Source: Afipia massiliensis
Lineage (GTDB): Bacteria; Pseudomonadota; Alphaproteobacteria; Rhizobiales; Xanthobacteraceae
NCBI RefSeq assembly: GCF_014203115.1
Contig: NZ_JACHIJ010000007.1
Coordinates: forward strand, 1 to 64,000
Reading direction: 5' to 3'
DNA: 64,000 nt
In this document: positions 25,173-34,127 of the stretch, piece by piece
Numbering within the stretch: the first letter of the stretch is position 1
How the letters are laid out: every line of letters begins with the position of its first letter
Program-made: the position numbers and the translations under genes
The notes under the pieces: model-generated
What the model was told of the DNA's origin: nothing
Databases searched by the model: none
The model's input: the letters and a program-made list of their open reading frames with translations, nothing else

Positions 25173-26080
25173 GCGGGCGGCGCATTTTCACCCGTCCGGC
25201 GCGGGTGGCCGCGCTGGGGCCGTATCTGTGGATGGCCCTGTTTTTTCTGGTGCCGTTCGGCTTCGTGCTGAAGATCGCGCTGTCGCAGACCGCCATCGCG
25301 CAGCCGCCTTACGTTCCGGTGTTCGACTTCGCGGCGGGATGGGGTGCGTTCAAGGCAGCGCTGGGAACATTGTCGCTCGACAATTTCAGGCTGCTGGTGT
25401 CGGACAATCTCTACATTCTCTCCTATGTCCGCAGTCTCGCGGTCGCCATCACATCGACAGCCATCCTTCTGCTGATCGGCTATCCGGTGGCCTACGGGAT
25501 GTCGCGGTTGCCGCAGCGCTGGCAGCCGATTGCGATGATGCTGGTGATCGTGCCGTTCTGGACTTCGTTCCTGATCCGCATCTACGCCTGGATCAACGTG
25601 CTCCAGCACGACGGCCTGCTCAACAAGGCGCTGCTCGCGCTCGGCATTATCGACAAACCTCTCGTTTGGCTGTCGACCGATGCGGCGATGTATCTCGGCA
25701 TCGTCTACTCATATTTTCCGTTCATGATCCTGCCGCTGTACGCGACATTGTCGAAGATGGACGACGCGTTGCTGGAAGCCGCCGCCGATCTCGGCGCGTC
25801 GCGGCTGAAAGCCTTCTGGCTGGTGACGGTGCCGCTGTCGCTGCCGGGCGTTGGCGCAGGCCTGCTGCTGTGCTTCATTCCCATCGTCGGCGAGTTCGTG
25901 ATCCCCGATCTGCTGGCTGGCTCCGACCGGATGATGATCGGCCAGACATTGTGGCTGGAGTTCTTCACCAACAAGGACTGGCCGGTGGCGTCGGCGATTG
26001 CGATCGTTCTGCTCGCGCTGCTGCTGGTGCCGTTGCTGGTCTATGAGAAGCTGCAGCGCCGCCATCTGGAGACGCGCTGA
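25169..26080 (+). CDS. potH: Polyamine ABC transporter permease
   Basis: The protein is 303 residues with about six membrane helices. It resembles E. coli PotH closely (WTSFLIRIYAWINVLQHDG, PFMILPLYATL, GEFVIPDLL, IGQTLWLEFFTNKDWPVASA). The EAAADLGASRLKAFW segment is the cytoplasmic loop that docks with the ATPase. It forms half of the permease with PotI; the genes overlap at both ends (ATGA with potG, TGATG with potI), so synthesis is coupled. Confidence 0.9.
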   Translation: MSGRRIFTRPARVAALGPYLWMALFFLVPFGFVLKIALSQTAIAQPPYVPVFDFAAGWGAFKAALGTLSLDNFRLLVSDNLYILSYVRSLAVAITSTAILLLIGYPVAYGMSRLPQRWQPIAMMLVIVPFWTSFLIRIYAWINVLQHDGLLNKALLALGIIDKPLVWLSTDAAMYLGIVYSYFPFMILPLYATLSKMDDALLEAAADLGASRLKAFWLVTVPLSLPGVGAGLLLCFIPIVGEFVIPDLLAGSDRMMIGQTLWLEFFTNKDWPVASAIAIVLLALLLVPLLVYEKLQRRHLETR

Positions 26081-26898
26081 TGGCGGCCCGCAACGTCGCA
26101 CGCCTGTCGAGCTTCAACCTGGCGTCTATCGCGCTGGGGCTGGCGTTCCTGTATCTGCCTATCGCGATTCTCGTGATCTATTCGTTCAACGCCTCGCGTC
26201 TGGTGACGGTGTGGGGCGGCTGGTCGCTGCGCTGGTACATTGAACTCTTCAGCGACGAGGCCATGCTGTCGGCCACGTGGATGAGCCTGCGCGTGGCATT
26301 CTGCTCGGCGACGGCGGCGACCGTGCTCGGCACGCTTGCGGCACTGGCCCTGTCGCGCGGCGAGCGCTTTCGGGGGCGCACGCTGTTTTCCGGCATGCTT
26401 TACGCGCCGCTGGTGATGCCGGAAGTGATCACCGGATTATCATTGCTGCTGCTGTTCGTGGCCATTGATGCCGGGCGCGGGTTCTGGACCGTCACCATCG
26501 CGCACACCACGCTGACCATGTGCTTCGTTGCGGTGGTGGTGCAATCGCGGCTCGGCGCGCTCGACCGCAGCCTCGAGGAAGCGGCGATGGATCTCGGCTG
26601 TTCGCCGGTGCGGGCCTTCATCGCGGTGACATTGCCGCTGATGCTGCCGTCAATTGCGGCGGGCTGGATGCTGGCCTTTACGTTGTCGCTGGACGATCTG
26701 GTGATCGCGAGCTTCACCACCGGGCCGGGATCGGCGACGCTGCCGATCCGGATCTATTCGGAGGTGCGGCTCGGCGTGAAGCCGGAGATCAACGCGATCT
26801 GCACGCTGGTGATCGCGGCAGTGGCGCTGGTGATCATCGCGGCGTCACTGGTATCGAAACTGTCGAGCGACAAGGGCGAAAGCGCAGCGCCGCTCTAA
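26080..26898 (+). CDS. potI: Polyamine ABC transporter permease
   Basis: The protein is 272 residues and strongly PotI-like: LPIAILVIYSFNASRLVTVW at the N-terminus, APLVMPEVITGLSLLLLFVA in the middle, the EEAAMDLGCSPVRAF docking loop and FTLSLDDLVIASFTTGPGSA near the end. It completes the PotGHI inner-membrane unit. No periplasmic binding protein gene (potF/potD) follows: the next gene is a convergent asmA-like gene whose end overlaps this stop codon by 3 bp. Confidence 0.9.
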   Translation: MAARNVARLSSFNLASIALGLAFLYLPIAILVIYSFNASRLVTVWGGWSLRWYIELFSDEAMLSATWMSLRVAFCSATAATVLGTLAALALSRGERFRGRTLFSGMLYAPLVMPEVITGLSLLLLFVAIDAGRGFWTVTIAHTTLTMCFVAVVVQSRLGALDRSLEEAAMDLGCSPVRAFIAVTLPLMLPSIAAGWMLAFTLSLDDLVIASFTTGPGSATLPIRIYSEVRLGVKPEINAICTLVIAAVALVIIAASLVSKLSSDKGESAAPL

Positions 26899-28973
26899 TC
26901 GGCCTTTTCCGGAGCAGAGTTTGCGGCAGCCGGGGGCGTTGCTGGTGCGGAGGCGGGCGTTTCGGCAGCGGGCGCCAGCGGCGGAACAGGTGGCGGCAAG
27001 ACCGGCGTGGGCAGCACAGGCTGCGGGATCGCGGCCTGCGGCTGCGCTGTGGGTTCGGCGGCCGGCTTTCTTCCGCCGGTGAAGCGGTCGATCACGGATT
27101 TCACCGCGTCGCGCGTTTTGCGGTCCTTCAGTGAATCGAGCAGCGGCGCGGACGCAGGCGAACGGCGGATCAGCGATTCCGAATCCGGGAAAATCAACGG
27201 ATCGTCCCACGGACCCTGCACCACGAACGGCAGTTGAAATGCCGGTGGCGCATCGCTTGCGACCACGAGACTGGCGACGCCCTTCAGATCGTATTCGCGC
27301 GACGGCACCGAGGCCGTGCCGGTCAGCAGCACGCGTGTCGTGGGGCCTTCGATCCGCGCGTCTTCGGCGGTGGCGACGCCGTCATTGAAGCGGATCGCGA
27401 TGTTCAGTGAATCGAACGGCGTCGAGCCGTTGCGGAAATTGCCCGCGCCCGACAGAGGGCGGCGTTCCAGGCGCTTGAGAAGCTGTTCGACATTGAGCCC
27501 GCCGATCGCGCCGTCGCGACCGGTCAGCGTCGCGGTGCCGTCGAGCGATTGCGCCAGCGTAAACGGGCTGGCGCCCTTGGCTTCAACGGCGAAGTTGAGA
27601 TTGCCGCGGCCGCTCAGCCTGCTGACGCCGAACAGTTCGTTGGCGCAGCTCGCCAGATCGACATCGGTGAACTGGAACTGGGCCTTGATCTCCGCTGCCG
27701 CGTCGGCACGCGTCACGCCGAACGATCCCTTGAGGATGCCGCCGTAAATCTGCGCTTCGCCGATGCTCAGCGCCAGCGTTCCGCTGCGCATGTTGGCGCC
27801 GAGCGCGGTGCGGCCGAGTTTCGAGCTGCCGATGGTGACCTTCGCCGCCGACAGCCGCATGTCCAGATCGGTGGCGGAGAGGCCGCGCAGATCGAACAAC
27901 TGCCGGTTCCAGTCGCGCGCGCCGCTGGCGACCAGGCGAATGGTGTCGATGTAGGGCGTAAAATCGAGCGCATCGGCGGCGAGGGTGGCCTGCACCGTCT
28001 GGCGGTCGTTGTTGCTGTAGGTGATGACGCCTTCGGCGGTGTTGCCGTCAAGTTCCAGGTTGACGTTGGTCAGCGCGATCGATTCGCCCACCACATTGGT
28101 GCGGGCCTTGAGCGAGAACCGTCCCAGTCCCCCGGTGCCGGGGGGATCCTGCCCCGCCCAGCGCATCGCATTGCGCAGCGAGGGGCTGTCGGCGGCGAGT
28201 GTGCCTTCCATGAGCAGGCTGGTGCGGTTGGCGACCGCGCCGTCGAAAGCGAATTTCAGCGGCGTGCTGGCGACGCGGACCTTGATGCCGGAACGGTCGC
28301 CGGACAGCGCGGCGATGAAATCGGTAATGCTGAGGCTGCCATCGACGAGTTCATTGCGCCAGTTGAACTGGCCGGTGGCGGCAAACGAGCGTGAGATCGA
28401 CGGCCATGCCAGCGACAGGTCGATTCCGTTGACGGTTTCGGCGATCTCGCGGTCATCGTTCTGATAGGTGAGGACGCCGTTCTTGATGCGGATTTCGGAG
28501 AACGACACCGGGCTGTCGACACCCGGCTTGATGGTGCGCGCCAGCGTCTCGATGATGGCCGACCAGTTGCTGCGGCCATCGGCGTTGCGCTTCACATTGA
28601 TCCGCGGATCCTGCAGCGTCACGTCGGCGATTTCGTAACGCCGCATCAGGAGCGGCAGCAGGCGCAGGTTCGCTGTCAGTTCATCGACGGTGAGAGGCTC
28701 GTCGGCGACGCCGCTGCCGCGCGAACTGGCGCCTTTCAGTCCGACCTGCCGCAATGTGATGGCGCTGCCGGGGAAAATCGAAACGCGCACGTCGCCGTTG
28801 ACCTTCAGGTCGAGGCCGGTCGCGGCGCGAATCTGCTTCTCGACCGAAAGCCGCACGGCGTTCGGGTCGATCATCCAGGAAATGGCGATCAGGCCGAGCA
28901 GCGCGGCAGCAAGAAACGCCGCAATAGGCATCCCGAGGCGCTTTATCCCTTGGGCCATCGTCAATGAGTTCAT
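26895..28973 (-). CDS. AsmA-family protein
   Basis: The protein is 692 residues. It has an N-terminal membrane helix (AAFLAAALLGLIAISWMI) followed by the AsmA pattern of long beta-strand repeats (LTVDELTANLRLLPLLMRRY, LTGRDGAIGGLNVEQLLKRL). The last ~60 residues are a Pro/Ala-rich tail. AsmA-like proteins of the inner membrane project into the periplasm and are implicated in lipid transport to, or homeostasis of, the outer membrane. The ATG at 28973 is chosen; a further ATG at 28958 is possible, and the long extension to 29147 is rejected as basic low-quality sequence. Confidence 0.85.
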   Translation of the reverse strand: MNSLTMAQGIKRLGMPIAAFLAAALLGLIAISWMIDPNAVRLSVEKQIRAATGLDLKVNGDVRVSIFPGSAITLRQVGLKGASSRGSGVADEPLTVDELTANLRLLPLLMRRYEIADVTLQDPRINVKRNADGRSNWSAIIETLARTIKPGVDSPVSFSEIRIKNGVLTYQNDDREIAETVNGIDLSLAWPSISRSFAATGQFNWRNELVDGSLSITDFIAALSGDRSGIKVRVASTPLKFAFDGAVANRTSLLMEGTLAADSPSLRNAMRWAGQDPPGTGGLGRFSLKARTNVVGESIALTNVNLELDGNTAEGVITYSNNDRQTVQATLAADALDFTPYIDTIRLVASGARDWNRQLFDLRGLSATDLDMRLSAAKVTIGSSKLGRTALGANMRSGTLALSIGEAQIYGGILKGSFGVTRADAAAEIKAQFQFTDVDLASCANELFGVSRLSGRGNLNFAVEAKGASPFTLAQSLDGTATLTGRDGAIGGLNVEQLLKRLERRPLSGAGNFRNGSTPFDSLNIAIRFNDGVATAEDARIEGPTTRVLLTGTASVPSREYDLKGVASLVVASDAPPAFQLPFVVQGPWDDPLIFPDSESLIRRSPASAPLLDSLKDRKTRDAVKSVIDRFTGGRKPAAEPTAQPQAAIPQPVLPTPVLPPPVPPLAPAAETPASAPATPPAAANSAPEKAD

Positions 28974-29299
28974 CCGGTAGGTTTGGGTCTGAAGGCACCG
29001 GCAGGTTTCCCGCCGCAGCGCAGGCTGCAACTTGATTGCTTTTCTTGACGCTTTCAAGGCCATCCGAAGCCTTAAACCCTGCAATCGCGCCTCAAAACCA
29101 AAGGTATTGGCAAAGGTATTGGAAGGTGTTCGGACAAGGTGGCGCACCGGACAGCATTGCCGGACAGCGGACGGGGCAGGTGCCGTAGCGCGATTGACGT
29201 GCCTTAAAGATTCCGCCTAATAATCGCCCTGAAAGCGGACTTGCGAACCTCCACACGAGCGGCTTGCCCGCCCATTTCCCTCCATCAGGTTGCACCCTC
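28974..29299. other. Intergenic region between the AsmA and CoA-transferase genes
   Basis: No gene is seen in this 326-bp divergent region. It contains two tandem copies of CAAAGGTATTGG-like sequence at about 29098-29121 and a half copy of hairpin element A at 29235-29259. Promoters of both divergent genes presumably lie here. Confidence 0.65.
29235..29259. repeat. Half copy (right arm) of CTAG-type hairpin element A
   Basis: GCGGACTTGCGAAC followed by CTCCACAC matches the right arm of element A (3467-3494) with part of the AAAA stretch lost and CTAG degraded. No matching left arm is found just upstream, so it is a decayed or solo half element. Confidence 0.7.
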
Positions 29300-30001
29300 A
29301 TGAACAAGGTTTACCCCGACGCGAAATCCGCGCTCGATGGCGTTGTTAAAGACGGCATGATGATCATGTCCGGCGGTTTCGGCCTCTGCGGCATCGCCGA
29401 AGTCCTGTCGGACGCGTTGCGCGAAACCGGCGTCAAGAACCTGACGGTTGTGTCGAACAATGCCGGCGTCGACGGCATCGGTCTCAGCCGCCTGCTGGAA
29501 ACCCGCCAGATCAAGAAAATGATTTCGTCCTATGTCGGCGAGAACAAGCTGTTTGCGCAGCAGTACCTCGCGGGCGAACTCGAACTCGAGTTTAATCCGC
29601 AGGGCACACTGGCCGAGCGCATTCGCGCCGGCGGCGCGGGCATCCCGGCATTCTTCACCAAGACCGGCGTCGGCACACTGATCGCCGAGGGCAAGGAAGT
29701 CCGTGAGTTCAACGGCGAGAAGTACATTATGGAGACCGGCCTCGTCGCCGATCTCGCCATCGTGCACGCCTGGAAGGGCGATACCGCGGGCAACCTCGTG
29801 TACCGCAAGACCGCGCGCAACTTTAACCCGATGATGGCGACCGCCGCGAAGGTCACCATCGCGGAAGTCGAGCATCTGGTGCCGGCTGGCGAGATCGATC
29901 CCGATCACATCCATACGCCCGGCATTTTCGTGCAGCGCGTGGTCGCGGTCGATCCGAAGCTGAAACGTATCGAGCAGCGCACCCTGCGCAAGCGCGCGTA
30001 A
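29300..30001 (+). CDS. scoA: Succinyl-CoA:3-oxoacid CoA-transferase, subunit A
   Basis: The protein is 233 residues of the class I CoA-transferase family. SGGFGLCGIAE is the glycine-rich CoA loop and GAGIPAFFTKTGVGT is the subunit-A hallmark. With ScoB it transfers CoA from succinyl-CoA to acetoacetate, feeding ketone bodies or PHB breakdown products into central metabolism. The ATG at 29300 follows the ribosome-site-like TCAGGTTG. The partner gene starts 22 bp downstream. Confidence 0.93.
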   Translation: MNKVYPDAKSALDGVVKDGMMIMSGGFGLCGIAEVLSDALRETGVKNLTVVSNNAGVDGIGLSRLLETRQIKKMISSYVGENKLFAQQYLAGELELEFNPQGTLAERIRAGGAGIPAFFTKTGVGTLIAEGKEVREFNGEKYIMETGLVADLAIVHAWKGDTAGNLVYRKTARNFNPMMATAAKVTIAEVEHLVPAGEIDPDHIHTPGIFVQRVVAVDPKLKRIEQRTLRKRA

Positions 30002-30023
30002 CTGATTTCCAGAGGAGAGCCCC

Positions 30024-30674
30024 ATGGCCTGGACCCGTGAACAGATGGCAGCGCGTGCCGCGAAGGAACTGCGCGACGGCTATTACGTCAATCTCGGCAT
30101 CGGAATCCCGACGCTGGTTTCCAACTACATCCCCGATGGCCTCGACGTCTCGCTGCAAAGCGAGAACGGCATGCTCGGCATGGGTCCGTTCCCCTACGAG
30201 GGCGAGGAGGATGCTGACCTCATCAACGCCGGCAAGCAGACCGTCACGGAGCTTCCCGACACCAGCTATTTCTCCAGCGCGGATTCGTTCGCGATGGTGC
30301 GCGGCGGTCACATCGACCTATCGATCCTGGGCGCGATGCAGGTCGCCGAGAACGGCGATCTCGCCAACTGGATGATCCCCGGCAAGATGGTGAAAGGCAT
30401 GGGCGGCGCGATGGATCTTGTCGCGGGCGTCAAGCGCGTCGTCGTTGTGATGGAGCACTCCGCCAAGGATGGCTCGAAGCTGCTGCACCGCTGCAACCTG
30501 CCGCTGACCGGCGAGCGCGTCGTCGATATGGTCGTCACGGATCTGGCGGTGTTCACCATCGACAAGCACGGCAACGACGGCATGGCGCTGATCGAACTCG
30601 CTGACGGCGTTACCCTCGATGACGTGAAGGCGAACACCGAGGCAACCTTCCGCGTCGCGCTGAAGAACGCATAA
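30024..30674 (+). CDS. scoB: Succinyl-CoA:3-oxoacid CoA-transferase, subunit B
   Basis: The protein is 216 residues. The catalytic Glu lies in [10 protein letters not shown], and [15 protein letters not shown] and [19 protein letters not shown] are typical of subunit B. The glutamate forms the covalent glutamyl-CoA intermediate. AGAGGAGAG precedes the start. It is co-transcribed with scoA; the phasin genes 10 kb away suggest use in polyhydroxybutyrate turnover. Confidence 0.94.
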   Translation: MAWTREQMAARAAKELRDGYYVNLGIGIPTLVSNYIPDGLDVSLQSENGMLGMGPFPYEGEEDADLINAGKQTVTELPDTSYFSSADSFAMVRGGHIDLSILGAMQVAENGDLANWMIPGKMVKGMGGAMDLVAGVKRVVVVMEHSAKDGSKLLHRCNLPLTGERVVDMVVTDLAVFTIDKHGNDGMALIELADGVTLDDVKANTEATFRVALKNA

Positions 30675-30686
30675 GCGTTCTTCAGG

Positions 30687-31118
30687 TCAGGTTATCGACG
30701 CCCACAGGAAGGTCAATGTCGCGGCGACGCCCAGCAATGTGCGTCCCGCGTGCAATCTGGCCCACGTCTCGATCAGGGCGCGGGTTTCAGGTCCCGCGTT
30801 CACTGGCTCCATCGCCATCAGTTTGTTGTTGGTCGGCATGATGACCAGCAGCGTGTAGGGCCAGTTGGCCACCAGCACCGCGCCCCCGATCAGCCACAGC
30901 CACTGGCCGGTCTGCCACCACGCCAGAATGCCCAGCAGAAATCCCACGATGGCCATCGGTGCCTGCATCGCGAAGCCGCGCGTGTAGGATGGCTTCCATT
31001 CGGTGAGGAGCGCGCGATCGTCCAGATGCAGCCGCGCCGGTTGCTCGGCAAAGCCGACATAGAATGCCGCTCCGGCAAACAGCCCGGCGGCGGTGAGCGC
31101 AAGTTGTCCTGCAAACAT
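30687..31118 (-). CDS. DUF1772 integral membrane protein
   Basis: The protein is 143 residues with four predicted membrane helices: an N-terminal AGQLALTAAGLFAGAAFYVG, then an Arg/His-containing loop, two middle helices (MAIVGFLLGILAWW, LWLIGGAVLVANWPYTLLVI) and the end helix. The NWPYTLLVIMPTNNKLM stretch is typical of DUF1772. Function unknown. AGAGGA upstream supports the start. Confidence 0.8.
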   Translation of the reverse strand: MFAGQLALTAAGLFAGAAFYVGFAEQPARLHLDDRALLTEWKPSYTRGFAMQAPMAIVGFLLGILAWWQTGQWLWLIGGAVLVANWPYTLLVIMPTNNKLMAMEPVNAGPETRALIETWARLHAGRTLLGVAATLTFLWASIT

Positions 31119-31212
31119 TGAGTGATCCTCTGTTGCTCAAGTCCGGGCACGGGAGAACGGTTCCGGAGAGTGATCCCGGCTTGTCCTGACTGTGCGATGT
31201 GGTCGTCCGGAT

Positions 31213-31854
31213 TCAGCCCGCGTATCCGCCGTGATCCAGAAACTGCTGCTCCTCCGCGGTCATCGCGCGGCCGAGAATCGGATTGCGGTGCGGGAAGCGG
31301 CCGAAGCGGCGGACGATGTCGCGATGGCCTTTTGCATGAGAAAGATTCGGCTCTCCGAGAGCCCGCGCCAGCGCAACGGAACGTTCCTGATCGACGACAT
31401 CCTCCGAATGGCCGAACGGGAGATAGAAAAACAGCCGAAGCTCCCCCACGGCTTCGTCGTGTCCGGCGTCGATGGCCGCAGTGGCGGCCTCGCGCGCCAT
31501 GGCGTCGGTCGCATACATGCGCGGCGTGCCGCGAAAGGCATTGCGCGGAAACTGATCCAGCAAAATCACCAAAGCGAGTGCGCCGTGCGGGGTCACCGGC
31601 CAGTCTTCGAGTTCGCCGCGGACTGCAGCTTCGTGGGCAGTGAGAAACCGCTCGCGAAAGTCGCGGTCGAAGCCGGCATCCTTGGCGAACCACATCGCAG
31701 GTCCGGCGTTGCGCCAGAAATCGACGATGCCGGACGCGGTTGCCGATGCGACCGGCGGCGGACTGGTCTGACGCCGATGCGCCTCATGGCCGGCATGGAA
31801 CTCTTGTTCGATAAAGGCTTCTTCGCTGCTGGGTGCAAGTTGTGACGGTGACAT
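31213..31854 (-). CDS. DUF924-family protein
   Basis: The protein is 213 residues. IVDFWRNAGPAMWFAKDAGF near the start, LVILLDQFPRNAFRG, LFFYLPFGHSED and the C-terminal GRFPHRNPILGR are the fixed motifs of DUF924, an all-helical family with TPR-like folding and unknown biochemical role. GGAGAA about 9 nt upstream selects the ATG at 31854; the much longer frame to 32613 is spurious, running antisense through the LysR gene. It is divergent from that LysR gene. Confidence 0.85.
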   Translation of the reverse strand: MSPSQLAPSSEEAFIEQEFHAGHEAHRRQTSPPPVASATASGIVDFWRNAGPAMWFAKDAGFDRDFRERFLTAHEAAVRGELEDWPVTPHGALALVILLDQFPRNAFRGTPRMYATDAMAREAATAAIDAGHDEAVGELRLFFYLPFGHSEDVVDQERSVALARALGEPNLSHAKGHRDIVRRFGRFPHRNPILGRAMTAEEQQFLDHGGYAG

Positions 31855-31956
31855 TTCGGTTCTCCGGCTGTGGCGTCCGCCCCGATGGGGTCCGAACTCG
31901 ATGCCTTCGCAATCGCAGTTGGAGTCCGATGAATCCAGTGATATGATTTCAGGAAT

Positions 31957-32928
31957 ATGCTGAATGAAATTGATCTTGGCCGGACCGATCTCAATCTGCT
32001 GACACTGTTCGAGGTCGTCCTGAAGGAGGGCCACGTCGGGCGTGCGGCCCAGCGGCTGAACCTGTCGCCGTCGGCGGTCAGCCACGGCCTCGGCCGGCTG
32101 CGGAAGCTGCTGAACGACCCGGTGTTTCTGCGCACGCCGAAGGGCGTGGTGCCGACGGCGCGCGCGCTCGAACTGGCCGGGCCGGTCGCGGAGATTCTCG
32201 CGCGCGTGCGCAACGTGATATCGACCGCCGAGCCGTTCGACGCGGCGAAATCCTCGCGGCGATTCATCATCGGAGCGCCGGACGGTGTGTCCTCGGTGTT
32301 CATGCCGCCGCTGCTGGCGCTGCTGCATAAGCGCGCGCCGGGCATCGACATCGGCTTGCAGCAGTTGTTGCCGCCACAGGGCGGTCGCTCCGAGCAGGCG
32401 TGGGAGCCGCTCTTTGCCGAACTCGACGCGGGCGCGATCCATATCGCGATCGCGCCGGTCGATGCGGCTCCGGCAAGGTTTATTGCGGAGACGGCTTACG
32501 ATGAGGACTTCGTGGCGGTGATGCGGTCGCGGCATCCGTTTGCCGCCCGCGCGACGCTGGAGCGCTTTTGCATGATGCGCCATCTCGTCGTCTCCATGAC
32601 GGGCGATCCCCACGGCTTCGTCGATGACACGCTGGAGAAGCTCGGGGTTAGCCGGCGCATCGCGCTCACAGTGCCGAATTTCGCGATGGGTCTTGCGACC
32701 CTGTCCGAGACCGATCTGATCGCCGCGATGCCGCGGCGGTATGTGGCGATGTATGCGAGGCGTTTCGGACTGGTGAGCAGAGAGCTGCCATTCCGTCTGC
32801 GCTCATTCTCAATTCGCGCGGTTGCGCCGCGGGTGGCGATGATGGATGCCGGGCTGGCATGGATGTTCGCGCTCATTCGTGAGGCGACCGAACGCGAGCG
32901 CGCCGTTCGTCGGCGTCAGTCAGACTGA
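31957..32928 (+). CDS. LysR-family transcriptional regulator (NodD/NahR-like layout)
   Basis: The protein is 323 residues. The helix-turn-helix is in EGHVGRAAQRLNLSPSAVSH, with the GRLRKLLNDPVFLRTPKG wing; the rest is the LysR effector domain (RRFIIGAPDGVSSVFMPPLL, AVMRSRHPFA). The N-terminus LGRTDLNLLTLFEVVLKEGH resembles the LysR subgroup that includes NodD and LeuO. It may control the divergent DUF924 gene 102 bp away; the effector is not known. Confidence 0.85.
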   Translation: MLNEIDLGRTDLNLLTLFEVVLKEGHVGRAAQRLNLSPSAVSHGLGRLRKLLNDPVFLRTPKGVVPTARALELAGPVAEILARVRNVISTAEPFDAAKSSRRFIIGAPDGVSSVFMPPLLALLHKRAPGIDIGLQQLLPPQGGRSEQAWEPLFAELDAGAIHIAIAPVDAAPARFIAETAYDEDFVAVMRSRHPFAARATLERFCMMRHLVVSMTGDPHGFVDDTLEKLGVSRRIALTVPNFAMGLATLSETDLIAAMPRRYVAMYARRFGLVSRELPFRLRSFSIRAVAPRVAMMDAGLAWMFALIREATERERAVRRRQSD

Positions 32929-33037
32929 GCGGGCGACCAGGCTGAGCAGCGAAGACACCGCGCGCCTTTGCTTCGCCTACATGCCCTTGCTTTTTTGTCC
33001 CGAACGAGGTCCGTATCGGATCGAACAAGGAAACCAC

Positions 33038-34102
33038 ATGCGCGGCGGTATTGAAGACAAGGCCTTCCTGATCCTGATCGTCGTGGTGTCGCTGGCCTTT
33101 GCCTGGATTCTCAAGTCGTTCTACGGGGCGATCCTCTGGGGTGTCGTCATCGCCATCCTGTTCGCGCCGCTGTACCGGCGGCTGCTGCGGAGGAACCCGC
33201 AGCGGCCCACCCTGGCGGCGCTGGCCATGATCGTGCTGGTGGTCATGATCGTGATTCTGCCGCTGACGCTGATTGCAGCGTCGCTGACGCAGCAGGCGGC
33301 GGCCGTGTTCGCGAAGGTGCAGTCCGGCGAACTCGACTTCGTCAAACTGTTTCAGCAGATCCTCAATGCGCTGCCGACATGGGTCACTGGCGTGCTCGAC
33401 CGCTTCGGCGTCGCCAGCTTCGGCGGGATGCAGGAGAAGCTCTCAGCCGGGCTGCTCAAGGGCAGCCAGCTGATCGCCACCCAGGCGCTGAACATCGGCC
33501 AGAGCACGTTCGAGTTCATCGTTAGCGTCGCGATCATGCTGTACCTGCTGTTCTTCTTGTTCCGCGATGGAAACGCGCTGTCGCGGCGCATCAAGGACAA
33601 CATTCCGTTGCGCGCCGAGCTGCGCGACGCTCTGCTGGAGAAATTCACCGTCGTGATCCGCGCCACGGTGAAGGGCAGCCTTCTGGTCGCCTTGGCGCAG
33701 GGCGCGCTCGGCGGCCTGATCTTCTGGTTGCTTGGCATCAATGCGGCGTTGCTGTGGGCGGTGCTGATGGCATTCCTGTCGCTGCTGCCGGCCGTCGGCG
33801 CCGGGCTGGTCTGGATGCCGGTCGCGCTCTATCTCTTGGCCACAGGGTCGTTTGTTCATGGCGCGATCCTGATCGCCTATGGCTTTCTGGTCATCGGGCT
33901 TGTCGACAATCTGCTGCGCCCGATGCTTGTGGGCAAGGACACCAAGCTGCCGGACTATGTGGTGCTGATCTCGACGCTGGGCGGCATCGAAGCCTTCGGG
34001 CTCAACGGCTTTGTCATCGGCCCGGTCATCGCCGCCATGTTCATCGCGGCGTGGGATATCTTTTCGGTATCGCGGAAGAATGATCAGGCCGGGGCGGCCT
34101 GA
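33038..34102 (+). CDS. AI-2E family transporter (PerM/YdiK-like)
   Basis: The protein is 354 residues with about eight membrane helices. SFYGAILWGVVIAILFAPLY, the long amphipathic middle region and the C-terminal DNLLRPMLVGKDTKLPDYVV are characteristic. Members have been tied to autoinducer-2 export or to Na+/H+ exchange; which applies here cannot be told. AAGGAAAC supports the start at 33038; the longer frame begins inside the LysR gene. Confidence 0.88.
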   Translation: MRGGIEDKAFLILIVVVSLAFAWILKSFYGAILWGVVIAILFAPLYRRLLRRNPQRPTLAALAMIVLVVMIVILPLTLIAASLTQQAAAVFAKVQSGELDFVKLFQQILNALPTWVTGVLDRFGVASFGGMQEKLSAGLLKGSQLIATQALNIGQSTFEFIVSVAIMLYLLFFLFRDGNALSRRIKDNIPLRAELRDALLEKFTVVIRATVKGSLLVALAQGALGGLIFWLLGINAALLWAVLMAFLSLLPAVGAGLVWMPVALYLLATGSFVHGAILIAYGFLVIGLVDNLLRPMLVGKDTKLPDYVVLISTLGGIEAFGLNGFVIGPVIAAMFIAAWDIFSVSRKNDQAGAA

Positions 34103-34127
34103 AAGCTGCGACGCGTTCTGCCAACGT

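Noticed and set aside
31213-32613. 466-codon frame reading into the LysR gene
   Set aside because: Only the last 213 codons (DUF924) are real; the rest is antisense to LysR.
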